This document shows positions 1-10,588 of a stretch of 64,000 bases of DNA, in pieces. A program made the translations under genes and the position numbers. Location of the stretch: assembly GCA_027625915.1 (NCBI GenBank), contig JANTQA010000008.1, positions 1,629,001 to 1,693,000 of the forward strand, in the 5' to 3' direction. A model generated the notes under the pieces. That model searched no databases. It was not told the origin of the DNA and worked only from the letters and a program-made list of their open reading frames with translations. Positions within the stretch are counted from its first letter, which is position 1. The number at the start of each line of letters is the position of its first letter. Source of the stretch: Anaeramoeba flamelloides. Taxonomy: Eukaryota; Metamonada; Anaeramoebidae.

Positions 1-3000
1 TTGGGCAATTTGCAAACCATCGTTATCATTTGGGAGAGCGAAAAATCTGAAAATGACAACTTTGATATCTTTTTCCGTCTTTTAAATTACCAAGACGGGT
101 ATAGCTTTCAAGCGGAAGTAAACATTAATCAAGAAGACGCAAATTATGACAATCATATTTTTTCATCGCTTGTTGCGGTTTCTCCGATCGACGCTGGAGA
201 AACGGGCTATAAAAAGAACAAATTCTATATCACTTGGCAGTGCAGCTCCAGCTCACTGGGGTCAGACGTATGTGGAAGCCTGTATTATGGCGATGGCTCT
301 CTGGCTTCATATCAGACCCTGAACCAATACACCGACGATGATCAATCCAAGCCATGCTCCGTGTATCTGAAGAAAAATGCAATTCTGCTGACTGTGTGGA
401 ACACTCACAAAGAAATGGGCAACAATGAAACTGGTCTTTATGGGCAAGCCCTAGATACGAATATCAACAGAATCGGATCTGAATTTTTGCTTTGGCCGGA
501 CAACAAGCAGGGTAACTTCCTTTCGTGTCATATGGGCAATTTCCATGAATCAAACGAGATTGTTGTTGCCTATGCCTATGGATCAACACTCAACCAAGTT
601 TTCAAAAATGTCTTCCAATTGCCTGCACCGATTTCTAAGCGTTCGTATGACAACAATCGCAATAACAACAACGAAAAGAAAAATATTTATTTCCACACCA
701 AGGAAGACTTTGAAATCCAAATTAATGCAAACAACTATGACAACTACAATGGCAACAAGAAATTTCAAGACGCCAATTTGGTCTTTCAAGCGCACATGTC
801 CAACGGCGACCCATTACCAAATTGGATCCATTTCTATGCCAGCGAGTTAATCCTTAATGGCACAACACCAAGTGTCGCCTCGGCGAATGCGCTCGCGATC
901 GCTCTTGAAAATGAGTGCAATTTGCAATTATTCGAAGACTTTAATATAATTATTCATGATCCAACAAGCGAGGGGTGCGATGGCCTTCCCAAGATCAACC
1001 AACCGTTGGGCGATTATGGATTTGCGACAAATGAAGATTTTGTGATCCAAATCAAGAAGGCCGCATTCCTAAACTACGATGACACCCTCGACAGGCTGAC
1101 ATATACTACCACGCAATCCAACGGCGATGACTTGCCCAGCTTTGTACATTTCGACCATTTGAACCTCAATTACTGGGGCACCACGCCGAATGATTCTGAA
1201 TTCAAGCTTGGGGTTGTGCTCGAAGTATCCAACCAGTGTGGGAAATCCGTCACACATTCCTTTACTTTGAGTGTCAATTTCCCAGCTAGTTGCGCGGCTG
1301 CGCAAAACGGGGGTAAGCCCATTTTGGTTGAACCAATTGAAGATCAAACCTTTGTAACTGGTGAGTATATGGAATACTATATCCCAAGGCACATTTCTCA
1401 AAATTACAATGAAAGTAGCAGTAAATCGCCCTTATTGATCAGCGTAACCAACACGCAATCATTGCCTCAATGGATCCAATATGATCCCATCCAGCTCAAG
1501 CTCTCTGGGGACACCCCCGATGAGCAGACGATGATCACGATCGATGTGCAAATTGGGAACGAATGTAACAATTACATTACCGATCAATTCAAGATAATTG
1601 TCGGCAGAAACACCTCTTGCTATAGCTACCAGAGAGACGGGGGCCAATACCGAATCAACGCGCAAATTCCCAATGACCAAGCCATGGGCCGTATTTGTGC
1701 ATTGCCAGAAGAGCAGTTTATCGTGGCGTGGAGCGACAATGTTTCGGATGGCGACGGGTCTGGGATATTTGCGAGCATCTTTGATAGCAATCGTGATCGT
1801 ATTGTCTCAGATTTCCTTATCAACACAGGTACTAGCGGGGCACAACGACGCCCATCGATCGCATATCTTGAGTCCGTGGATCGAATGTTCATTTCCTACG
1901 AAAGCGGATTTTATGGAATTGGAGATTCCGTTGTGGGGAAGATATTAGATAAAACTGGTGAGATGATCGTTGATGAATTTGTGATACAAAATGACGGAAT
2001 GAATTATCTTCAATGGAGCCGAGTCACAGAGCTCGCAGTTTCAGAACGATTTGCAGTAGTTTACATGAAAAATCCTGGTGTGTCGCCTACAATCCACACT
2101 AGGATCTACAATTATGAAGGGGAGGCCCTATCAGCGGTCATCGATGTGCAAAGCGAAGATGACGCACAGGAATGGCCCAGAATCGCGTCCTTTCCACAAA
2201 GCGATGATTATTTGATCGTTTGGGGATCCACGGACTCGAATGGCGTAGGCTCCTTTGGCCAAAGATTTAACAATCAGGGGAACAAGGTCAATGGGAGGTT
2301 CCTGATCAACACCTATCAAACTGGGAACCAACAGGAGCCTGTGCCAGTTATTTTCCCCGACGATAGCTATTTTGTATGCTGGCATAGCCAGAACCAGCCC
2401 GAGGACTCGAATGGGTTTGGAATTTTTGGACAGTTTTTCAATATAGACAACACCAAAAATGGCGGAGAATTCATGATTAATACGTACGTGAATTCCGACC
2501 AGCATGATCATAGTGCCTCGATCATTGGCGAAAATTTGGATCAAATTGTTGTCGTGTGGAAGAGTGAAAGCCAAGATGGTGGCGATAGCAGTGAAGGTGT
2601 TTATGGGCAAATTATTAACAAAATGGGGAAGAAAATTGGCGAAGAGTTCCAGATTCATACAGAGACGGAAGATGAGCAATACTACCCAGAGGTGACCAAC
2701 TTGCTCGGCTCTAATAAATTTGTGATCACCTGGCCCAGCAAAACGACAGATTCCGACGGCTCGGAGGGTATTTATGCCCAAAATTACGATAAGATGCATA
2801 TTTCCAATGACGAGCCGATACAGGTCTTCCCAGAAAACTGGGTTGACACAGTCACAATCGGGGCCAATGCAGACTTCCGGTTTCAATTTAACGATTCCCT
2901 GTTTTACAACCCCTCGGGCGAACAAGAAGAGTTGTACTACACTTATAAATCGACCGAAGACAATGATGTAATCTCATGGCTACACTTGGACTCCGAAAGG

Positions 3001-6000
3001 AAAATGTTTTATGGGTTCAGTGCGTCAATCGAAAACGAGCTCCAAATTGAATTATTCGCACAAACAGCTTGTAATCCAGAAAACTCTACAGTTTTCACAC
3101 TGAAGATATCCTATATGGAGAACCGGTATTGCCCCCGTGAGGTTGATTTATCAATTCTCGAGCAATTAATATCCAACGATCGATTGCTTTTGAATACTGC
3201 TTGCGATGATGATAAGAACCATCAATATTTATTTAACGAGAATGATGAAATCCAAATTAGAAACCAAAGGAATATTCATATTTACTTTTTGAATGCACGG
3301 AATTGCACCGATTCATTTTTAAATTCAGACGAAGACATAGACACACTATATTTCAAAAATGCCAATAGCACTTTGGAAAAAACATTAATGTTCATTAATA
3401 GCAAGGATATACATTTGAATAGTGTCCACAATCAAAGTATGCTTTCGGGTGCAAGTCCCGTCTTAATTCTTGACAATATTTTTTTGGAAATTAAACAAGA
3501 TTCTTCCGTTTATTTCCATAACAAAGTTATTATGAAAAATTATTATTTCTCGGATAGCAATGATAATAAACCAATAATTAATGTTTTGGATAACAGTTTT
3601 ATTCAATTTTCCTCTGTTCAGTTCTATAAGTTGTATCATTTCAATAATGAACAGAATTTGGGGTTAATTACGATCGTGAATAGCCAAATGGAAAATTATA
3701 ACCTAAATTTCGAAGATAGTGCCTTTCATAAAAATGTGGGCCAATGGCTCATTTATATTAAAAATGATCAATATTACCAAAATATTAAAAATGTTTTCAA
3801 GAATTGCATAAATTTAAATTCAATTCTTTTGCATGACGCCAATTTAGAGAACTCTAGTGATGGTGGTGATGGCAATAAAATTGTATTATTAAATTCATTT
3901 TTTCATCAAATGACAATTATCGAAAATGAAATGTTCAATATTGAGTTGGCCCAGTATAACGATGGCACTGAAATAAAAATCAAAAATTTAATCCTAAAGG
4001 GTAACATTGCTCACAAGGATTCTAACAATAATTTATTAAAATTCGTTGTTCAAAACGAATTCCAATTGTTGTACGATGATTCCAATGGGAACAAGATTAT
4101 TCAAAATCTGAAATTGGTAATCAACCAATTTGGTGAACTAATGGCAAATTCAGAATCTTCCCTTGTTAACAGTGTGCTGCATATTGCCACAGATGGGGTC
4201 TTTGAAATTAATAAATCACTAATGCAAATTGATCAAGATAGCGCAATAGTTAATGACAATACGGTTACAATAATAGATTCTGAGCTAAGGGGTTTAAATA
4301 GTAACGGATGGCTCTTTGAAAACAATAAAAAGTTGCATATTGGTGGGAACGTTAAAATTGGTGGGGATTTGGCTTTCAGTAGCTTCTTCACATCAAAGCT
4401 TTATATCAATGTCACGGACGAGAATTACGAAAGCCCCATGGTTTTTATTAACGGTACAAATGTTGTCCTAAAGGGGGAAGTTTTTATAAACCTGGAGCAG
4501 TATAGCCAAAGATCACAGATTGGTGAAAGAATTGTTGTAATTAATGCGCCAAATACCAAGAGCGATCTTGATATCAACAGTTTTCAATTTCTGATCGAGG
4601 ATCATCTTGAATGGAAAGAACACAATATTGCCTCGGATAAAATGATCGAATTGGAGCTGTTAGGTTGTGCTCCTGGCATGAGTACATCGGACCTCAATAG
4701 CGACTGTATTGATTGCCCAATGGGAACTTTTTCAAAGGGCTTTGGTACACATTGCAACGATTGCCCAACGGGCCACTTCAACGACCAAACGGGCAAAACA
4801 AACTGTATGGAATGCCCAGTCGGCAAATATAGCGATAAAAAGGGCCTAACAGGGTGCACCAATTGCGAATTTGGAACCTTTCAAAACGAAACGGGAACAG
4901 TTGGCTGTAGGGGTTGTGGAATTGGCACCTTTGCAAACAAACAGGGATTATCGAAATGCCTCGACTGTCTGCCGGGAAGCTACACGAACTCGGAGAATAC
5001 AGTTAACTGTAAACCATGCGCAGCGGGTACATTTAATATTGATTACAGCCAAACTGTTTGCAGCCAATGTGAGGTGGGCAATTATCAAGACGAAGAGGGC
5101 AAAACACATTGTAAGGATTGCGATCTTGGCACCTTTGCAAACGAACAGGGATTATCGAAGTGCCTTGACTGTCTGCCGGGAAGCTACACGAACTCGAAGA
5201 GCTCGACGACTTGCCAATATTGCCTACATGGAACGGCATCGAGATACTCGGGACAGAGGTCATGCGACGACTGCTATTTTAATACCTTCCAGCCAAACAT
5301 CGGCTCCACGTCTTGTGACAATTGCCCCATGGATTCCGTTACATTGTCGATTGGCAATTCGGACGTCAAGTCGTGTCTGTGTTCAATTGGATACTATGGT
5401 GTGCCAGGGGGGCCGTGCTTGAGTTGCCCCGAAGGTGGCGTCTGTAATACAACCAATTTAAAATACCCCGACGCCAAGGCTGGCTATTGGCACTCCGGGG
5501 CGGACCCCAACACCTTTTTAAAATGCGCAGTTGAAGCGGCTTGCCCCGGTGGGAAAACAAATACTTGCAATGAAACGTTGGGCTACATCGGGGAAATATG
5601 CTCTGAATGCACAGCGGGATTTTATAAATTTGAAAGCCAATGCCTCAGCTGCCCAGATAACCAAGGCTTTCGTATTTTCTTGATCTTCATCATCCTGTAT
5701 ATCTTTGTCTTCCTAATGTTTGTTTTGGCGAAAAGGGCAAAGGCCTATTTTGGGTCTTTCACAATCGCATTTAGCTTTTTACAAATCTTGGCTGTGATGA
5801 ATGATCTGAATGTCGAGTGGCCTGCAAACATCCGAAGTGCCTTTAAGTTTGCGCTTGCCTTTAATTTTAATTTGGATTTCCTTGCCCTCGAATGCACCTT
5901 CCAATACACCTGGCTGCAAAAGTGGGTTACGATTATTTTGAGCCCCTTTTTATTTTTGGTGTTTTTAGTCCTCGTCTATCTCCTCATCGTTGTGCATTCG

Positions 6001-7248
6001 TTACTTGTGCACCGCCTTGGTAGCAAGATTTTAAATCAATTCCCAAACTTTTTCACCAAGCCAAGCCGGAAAACCCACAAAAATGCAATTGTATACTATT
6101 TACTTTACTTGAAATATAAAGTCGCATCACCACTCGTGATCTCCTTTTCCAAAGATGAGCTGAGATCCTTTACCAACAATTTTATTAATTGCTACTCCAC
6201 TTTGCTAACCTTGATCTACTTAATTTTGTCTCTGTATGTCTTGCAAATCTTTGATTGCACAAAGAACAATGAAGGGGAATATTATCTGGACGCAAATCCT
6301 AAAATCCAATGCTATAGCAGCAGTTGGTATCCCCTCTTCGTGGTGTCCTTATTCTTGGTCATAATTTATATTATTGGGATCCCTCTCGTCTTGATCTTAG
6401 TCTTGATCAAGTATTCCAGAAAGTTAAATGAAGTGCAATTTGATGAGAAATTTGGCTTGCTATGCTGCAGATATTCCAAAAGCTATTTTTATTGGGAAAT
6501 CGTCGTTATGGTCAGAAAGCTCTTTTTCGTCATTTTCCAGATCTATTTGACCCATTACAAGAATTACCAACTCATTTTGTGCATCTTTGTGTTGTTCGTA
6601 TCTCTGCTCTTGCAGTTCCAATATAAGCCATATTTGTCCACCAGGCATAACCATTTGGAATTCATTTTATTGTTTGTTTCGGAAATAATCTTATTTTCAG
6701 GTCTCATTTTCACTTCAAAGGATTTTTCAAGGGCCAGCAAATCCAGGCAAAGTCTCTCCGTCGCAATCGTGTTAGTTGTGTGGGTTAGTATTTCTCTTCT
6801 GTTTTCAACCATCTTTTTTGAAATTAGACACCGCGTGAGAGTGAAAAGAGGGAAAGAAACTGATGAAATTAAACACGCTCAGAATAGCTTTAAAGGTATC
6901 CCCCTCATCAAATTCTTAAAAAGAAAGCCAAATGTTCTGGTATTTTTTAATTGGCAGAGATCCTTGTCTCCAAAACAATTAAACAAATCATCTTTTTTGC
7001 TTGGTTTGATTCTTGAAAAATATTTTTCCAAAAAAGTGAAAAAAAAAAATGCACTTCAAAGAAAGGTAACCAATAAGAAAAAATTATTTATTTCGAAAAT
7101 TAATCAAACCTATTTTGATCATATAATTATCATTTTTTTAAAATGGTATTCACAAGAAAAAAGCTTGGCAAAAAAGCTTTCTATCTCAAAGCTTATAATT
7201 AATATATTATATTATATAAAAAACCAAGATAAAAATTCTGAAAATTAG
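1..7248 (+). CDS. Giant multi-domain surface protein with Cys-rich GCC2/GCC3 repeats and multi-pass membrane C-terminus (5' partial)
   Basis: The frame is open from the window edge to a TAG at 7246, giving 2415 visible residues with the N-terminus missing. In order I see: a few propeller-like motifs (about 1-200); three Ig/dystroglycan-cadherin-like modules (about 228-318, 337-430, 441-534) with recurring LPxWIxFD/LxGTTP motifs and a fourth near 950-1035; about six repeats of the form W..(D)G..GI..Q.F...G...G.EF.INT (about 560-935), a pattern common in large bacterial surface proteins; an Asn/Ile-rich probable beta-helix (1040-1550); Cys-rich repeats of the CP.GTF/C..C type (about 1555-1825), as in GCC2/GCC3 ephrin-receptor-like domains; then eight to ten hydrophobic segments (about 1890-2280) and a Lys-rich tail. 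It probably sits in the plasma membrane with a huge ectodomain for adhesion or sensing. No intron is seen. The start and the function are unknown; domain names are inferred from pattern. Confidence 0.85.
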   Translation: MGNLQTIVIIWESEKSENDNFDIFFRLLNYQDGYSFQAEVNINQEDANYDNHIFSSLVAVSPIDAGETGYKKNKFYITWQCSSSSLGSDVCGSLYYGDGSLASYQTLNQYTDDDQSKPCSVYLKKNAILLTVWNTHKEMGNNETGLYGQALDTNINRIGSEFLLWPDNKQGNFLSCHMGNFHESNEIVVAYAYGSTLNQVFKNVFQLPAPISKRSYDNNRNNNNEKKNIYFHTKEDFEIQINANNYDNYNGNKKFQDANLVFQAHMSNGDPLPNWIHFYASELILNGTTPSVASANALAIALENECNLQLFEDFNIIIHDPTSEGCDGLPKINQPLGDYGFATNEDFVIQIKKAAFLNYDDTLDRLTYTTTQSNGDDLPSFVHFDHLNLNYWGTTPNDSEFKLGVVLEVSNQCGKSVTHSFTLSVNFPASCAAAQNGGKPILVEPIEDQTFVTGEYMEYYIPRHISQNYNESSSKSPLLISVTNTQSLPQWIQYDPIQLKLSGDTPDEQTMITIDVQIGNECNNYITDQFKIIVGRNTSCYSYQRDGGQYRINAQIPNDQAMGRICALPEEQFIVAWSDNVSDGDGSGIFASIFDSNRDRIVSDFLINTGTSGAQRRPSIAYLESVDRMFISYESGFYGIGDSVVGKILDKTGEMIVDEFVIQNDGMNYLQWSRVTELAVSERFAVVYMKNPGVSPTIHTRIYNYEGEALSAVIDVQSEDDAQEWPRIASFPQSDDYLIVWGSTDSNGVGSFGQRFNNQGNKVNGRFLINTYQTGNQQEPVPVIFPDDSYFVCWHSQNQPEDSNGFGIFGQFFNIDNTKNGGEFMINTYVNSDQHDHSASIIGENLDQIVVVWKSESQDGGDSSEGVYGQIINKMGKKIGEEFQIHTETEDEQYYPEVTNLLGSNKFVITWPSKTTDSDGSEGIYAQNYDKMHISNDEPIQVFPENWVDTVTIGANADFRFQFNDSLFYNPSGEQEELYYTYKSTEDNDVISWLHLDSERKMFYGFSASIENELQIELFAQTACNPENSTVFTLKISYMENRYCPREVDLSILEQLISNDRLLLNTACDDDKNHQYLFNENDEIQIRNQRNIHIYFLNARNCTDSFLNSDEDIDTLYFKNANSTLEKTLMFINSKDIHLNSVHNQSMLSGASPVLILDNIFLEIKQDSSVYFHNKVIMKNYYFSDSNDNKPIINVLDNSFIQFSSVQFYKLYHFNNEQNLGLITIVNSQMENYNLNFEDSAFHKNVGQWLIYIKNDQYYQNIKNVFKNCINLNSILLHDANLENSSDGGDGNKIVLLNSFFHQMTIIENEMFNIELAQYNDGTEIKIKNLILKGNIAHKDSNNNLLKFVVQNEFQLLYDDSNGNKIIQNLKLVINQFGELMANSESSLVNSVLHIATDGVFEINKSLMQIDQDSAIVNDNTVTIIDSELRGLNSNGWLFENNKKLHIGGNVKIGGDLAFSSFFTSKLYINVTDENYESPMVFINGTNVVLKGEVFINLEQYSQRSQIGERIVVINAPNTKSDLDINSFQFLIEDHLEWKEHNIASDKMIELELLGCAPGMSTSDLNSDCIDCPMGTFSKGFGTHCNDCPTGHFNDQTGKTNCMECPVGKYSDKKGLTGCTNCEFGTFQNETGTVGCRGCGIGTFANKQGLSKCLDCLPGSYTNSENTVNCKPCAAGTFNIDYSQTVCSQCEVGNYQDEEGKTHCKDCDLGTFANEQGLSKCLDCLPGSYTNSKSSTTCQYCLHGTASRYSGQRSCDDCYFNTFQPNIGSTSCDNCPMDSVTLSIGNSDVKSCLCSIGYYGVPGGPCLSCPEGGVCNTTNLKYPDAKAGYWHSGADPNTFLKCAVEAACPGGKTNTCNETLGYIGEICSECTAGFYKFESQCLSCPDNQGFRIFLIFIILYIFVFLMFVLAKRAKAYFGSFTIAFSFLQILAVMNDLNVEWPANIRSAFKFALAFNFNLDFLALECTFQYTWLQKWVTIILSPFLFLVFLVLVYLLIVVHSLLVHRLGSKILNQFPNFFTKPSRKTHKNAIVYYLLYLKYKVASPLVISFSKDELRSFTNNFINCYSTLLTLIYLILSLYVLQIFDCTKNNEGEYYLDANPKIQCYSSSWYPLFVVSLFLVIIYIIGIPLVLILVLIKYSRKLNEVQFDEKFGLLCCRYSKSYFYWEIVVMVRKLFFVIFQIYLTHYKNYQLILCIFVLFVSLLLQFQYKPYLSTRHNHLEFILLFVSEIILFSGLIFTSKDFSRASKSRQSLSVAIVLVVWVSISLLFSTIFFEIRHRVRVKRGKETDEIKHAQNSFKGIPLIKFLKRKPNVLVFFNWQRSLSPKQLNKSSFLLGLILEKYFSKKVKKKNALQRKVTNKKKLFISKINQTYFDHIIIIFLKWYSQEKSLAKKLSISKLIINILYYIKNQDKNSEN
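4924..5196 (+). repeat. Internal 69 bp near-identical repeat within the Cys-rich domain
   Basis: Positions 4924-4992 and 5128-5196 differ at only about three of 69 bases, while the surrounding Cys-rich modules are much more diverged. Both encode GTFAN(K/E)QGLSKCLDCLPG followed by SYTNS. The offset is 204 bp (68 codons), so the reading frame is kept. This points to a recent duplication or gene conversion within the repeat array. Confidence 0.85.
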
Positions 7249-7679
7249 TTTTTAAAGCATCTTGGAAAAAAAAAAAAAAAATTTGTTGGTTTGATTTATG
7301 TATTATAGGTTAAATCCCTCTTTTACCCAAAAGGGTACTTTTGTTAATCATAAAATAAACACTCAATTCAAAAATTGTTATTTTTTTTTTTTTTTTTTTT
7401 TTGTTTGAAATTTCAAATTTTCTTTAAATTGTTATAACTTTTTAATAGGAAATACTTGAGTTGTCTTAAATTTATTTGTATAATTTATTTTTGAAATATT
7501 TTTTATAAAAATATTCTATTCAAATTATTTTATGATTTATTTCAATATTCAAGAAATAAATTTTTTCTTTTGATATTTTACTTTATTCGAATTCCCTTCT
7601 AAAATTATTTGGGTACCTTTTCTTTGTTTTTTTTTTTTTGGTTTTTTCTTGGATAAAGTAATTGTTTTATAATTTTTTT

Positions 7680-8000
7680 TTATTACAAGATCAATAGCCA
7701 CTTAGTAAAAACGTGTTATTCAAATGTTATTGAAACAATGGAAATGATTGCAGAGAAATCAAATTGATTTCTATTGGAATTTTATTTGGATCACCAATAG
7801 GAGATCAAAATGAAGCTTGTTTTTTTTCTCAATAGGGATCACAAATCCCAACACACTTCGTTTGGGGACTTGATTTCTAAAAGAAAAGTATGGAAAATGA
7901 AGTAAAAATTGTTTCTTATTTATTATTTAAATACCAGTAGAAGTTCAAAACGAACATCATTGTTTATCTCAATTGAAATCTAAGAAATTTGGGTTTTTCT
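7680..8000 (+). repeat. Dispersed repeat family C, copy 1
   Basis: This copy shares long blocks with 41370-41720 on the same strand and with 47890-48250 on the opposite strand. Recognisable blocks are AGATCAATAGCCACTT, a stretch containing GATTTCTATTGGAATT, and one with AAGTATGGAAAATGAAG. The tail to about 8160 (TACCTTTGACTGAAACAAAG) is also shared. It is non-coding, and divergence suggests an old element. Confidence 0.6.
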
Positions 8001-9394
8001 AATTTTTAAGAAAGATACATTGATTTTTTGTTATACTACAGACGATTATCAACTATTCTTTGATGTGAATTATACTTCTTAATTCTTATTTGCTCGCCAA
8101 AGATCAATTATAAAAAATATTTGATATTTGAAAAAAATGATAGATACCTTTGACTGAAACAAAGTTTTATATAAATATATGCTATTTCCAAAAAAAGGCA
8201 AAGAAAATTTAAGTAAAATAACTAGATTAAAATAAATCATCATCAAACTATTCGAATATACAAAATTATTAACAAAAATTTATTATTCTGTGAAAATAAT
8301 TTGGTCTATTCGTTTGTTAGTATATTATTATATAAATCAAAGATATTAAATTTCTGATCTCGATTTTAGATGATTTTTTCTGGAGTAAAAAGTGGTGTTT
8401 TTTTTTTCTTTTTGATCAAAGAATTGTTTTTATAGCTTGTTGAATTTCTAATTTTTTTTTCAAGATAATGGGAAACATAAAAGTAAATTTGATTGTTTTA
8501 AACCCATTTATTTCTCTTTCAATATTTTTTTTTTATTATTAAAATTGGTAATGTATTATTTTCTTCAAAAAAAGACTTTATTTATTTTCCATTTTTTGGA
8601 AATAAGCTAGATTTAAAAAAAATGACTCATATTATAATTTTAATGGAAGTTCTTTAGTGGGTTTATTAATCTCATTTTTCATGTTATATTTAATTTTAAA
8701 ATATAAATTATTTTAGTTAAATAGAATTGAAAATGTGAAGAACAGAAAAATTCCAACCTTTGCCTAATGACTACCGTTATTTTTCAATTAATAAATGAAA
8801 ATTTATATTTCAATTTCCAAAATAAAATAATTATTACTACTCCAACCAAATTCGAAGATTAGTAATTTTTTCTTTGATTTTAAGAAGGAATTTTTATTTG
8901 TTGTCTAAAAATACTGTTTCTAAAATATGTTTTAAAGATTTTTGGTTTTTCTTCAACTTATAAACTTGAAAAATAATTTGGAATATGAAAAAAAATCTGA
9001 TTTTTAATTTGAAAATAATTGTAAAAAATTTCCCAAAATCTTTTCGTCTCGGCAAAAGTGTTCTACAAAATTTTTTTGGAGATACAATCACCTTCTGACA
9101 CATGTGCAAAAAGTGATATCTTATTATTTTACGGTGATCAAAATAATACGTTCACAACGACTATAATGCGTGTTTTGAAATATAATCAGTACTTTTTTAT
9201 TCTTCTTGTTCCAATGCAACATTCGACTGACTACCAAGTAGTATACACAGGATCAAATCAATTTTGAAAGTAAAAATCTGGATATTTTCAGTAAAATTTA
9301 AATTATTAATGCAATTTGTTGAAAATTTTTCTATACTATTCTCAATTTTTATTGAATTATTTTTTTTTTTTATGATTAAAATTTTCTGCAATTT

Positions 9395-9550
9395 TTATCT
9401 ATTTTTTGAGATAAATTTTCCGATTTGATCCTTCATTTTTAGAATTTCTTTTTCATTAATAGAACTTTAAGAAACCAGTACCATATTTATTTAGGGTTTA
9501 TTATCAGTTTATTTGATCGATTGATGTATTGGTCTTCTATAACAAAAAAA
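9395..9550 (+). repeat. Dispersed repeat family D, copy 1
   Basis: Matches 62548-62700 on the same strand by eye: GATTTGATCC, a TAGAATTTCTTTTT block, CATATTTATTTAGGGTTTAT and TTTGATCGATT occur in the same order and spacing in both. Non-coding. Confidence 0.5.
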
Positions 9551-9610
9551 AACCCTTTTTATTTTGAAACACGTTTTAAATTTTTCTGAACGCTATATTT
9601 TTAAAAAAAG

Positions 9611-9960
9611 TAAGTTTGTTTTTACTAAATTTGTCATTTTTCCAAAAACTAGAAAACTTTTCATATTCACCACAGCAGGATAGATTTTCATGTAAACAAA
9701 CATAGGGTTTCTAAGAGTAAAAAAAATGATTAAATAATCAAATAATAATACATTGGGGAAGATACGGAAATTCTAAAATCGAAAATAATTTTCAGAAATC
9801 AAAACACAAAAACAACCTCAAACATTTTTATTCTTTCATTAAATTGTTTTTTTTACTCTTAGAAACTCTATGTTTGTTTACATGAAAATCTATCCTGCTG
9901 TGGTGAATATGAAAAGTTTTCTAGTTTTTGGAAAAATGACAAATTTAGTAAAAAAACTTA
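9611..9960. mobile_element. Inverted-repeat (MITE-like) element, about 350 bp
   Basis: Arms 9611-9727 and 9844-9960 are reverse complements with only a few mismatches over about 117 bp, around a roughly 115 bp spacer. The core CATGTAAACAAACATAG recurs inverted. There is no ORF of substance, so it would be a non-autonomous foldback or MITE-type element. I could not define a clear target-site duplication. The high arm identity suggests it is younger than the surrounding repeats. Confidence 0.75.
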
Positions 9961-10157
9961 AAATATTAAGACATCACTTTTTGGACAGATATATATGTAT
10001 TGATCTAGATTTTTTTACTTATTTTTTCTCAAATACAAAGTTTGGGAATAAACAATTAATAACATTAGTTACCTGTTGTTTATTGGGGCTTTCTTTGATT
10101 GTTTAGTTTGTAAATCGTTTGATACAAAAAGAAACATTGCTTTTAATTTGAAACAAA

Positions 10158-10588
10158 GGTTTACAGTATTTTCAAGGTTACCATAAAATTTTCAATAAAA
10201 CACAATTGATTTTTTTATTCTTATTTTCCATTTTTAAAAAATTTTGAAATAAGAGTTATTATTCAAAAAAAAAAAATAATAAATGAGCTATTATTCACAG
10301 TTAGAAAAATTTAAAAAATAATTCAAGATCCCATGAAACTTTAAAGATCAGTAAATATTGATATTTTTTAAAATTTACCTTTTTTGGACCATTAATTTTT
10401 AAGTTTCTTGGGATCTTCAATTTTTTTTTTCGATTTTCCAAAAATTTTAATAATAGCTTATTTAGTAAAATTTTTTTTCAAATAATAACTCTTATTTCAA
10501 AATTTTTTGAAAATAGAAAATAAGAATAGAAAACTCAATTCGGTTTTATTGAAAATTTTATGGTAGCTTTGGAACTGCTGTAAGCAGG
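10158..10588. mobile_element. Inverted-repeat (foldback) element, about 430 bp
   Basis: The left arm (about 10158-10345) and the right arm (about 10395-10588) are reverse complements with some indels; ACCATAAAATTTTCAATAAA and TTGAAATAAGAGTTATTATT are matched blocks. The spacer is only about 50 bp, so almost the whole element folds into one long hairpin. No ORF. It is more diverged between arms than the element at 9611. Confidence 0.7.

Noticed and set aside
9870-10106. 78-codon frame near 9.9 kb
   Set aside because: Its first part is the right arm of an inverted-repeat element, so the frame is a by-product of the repeat.
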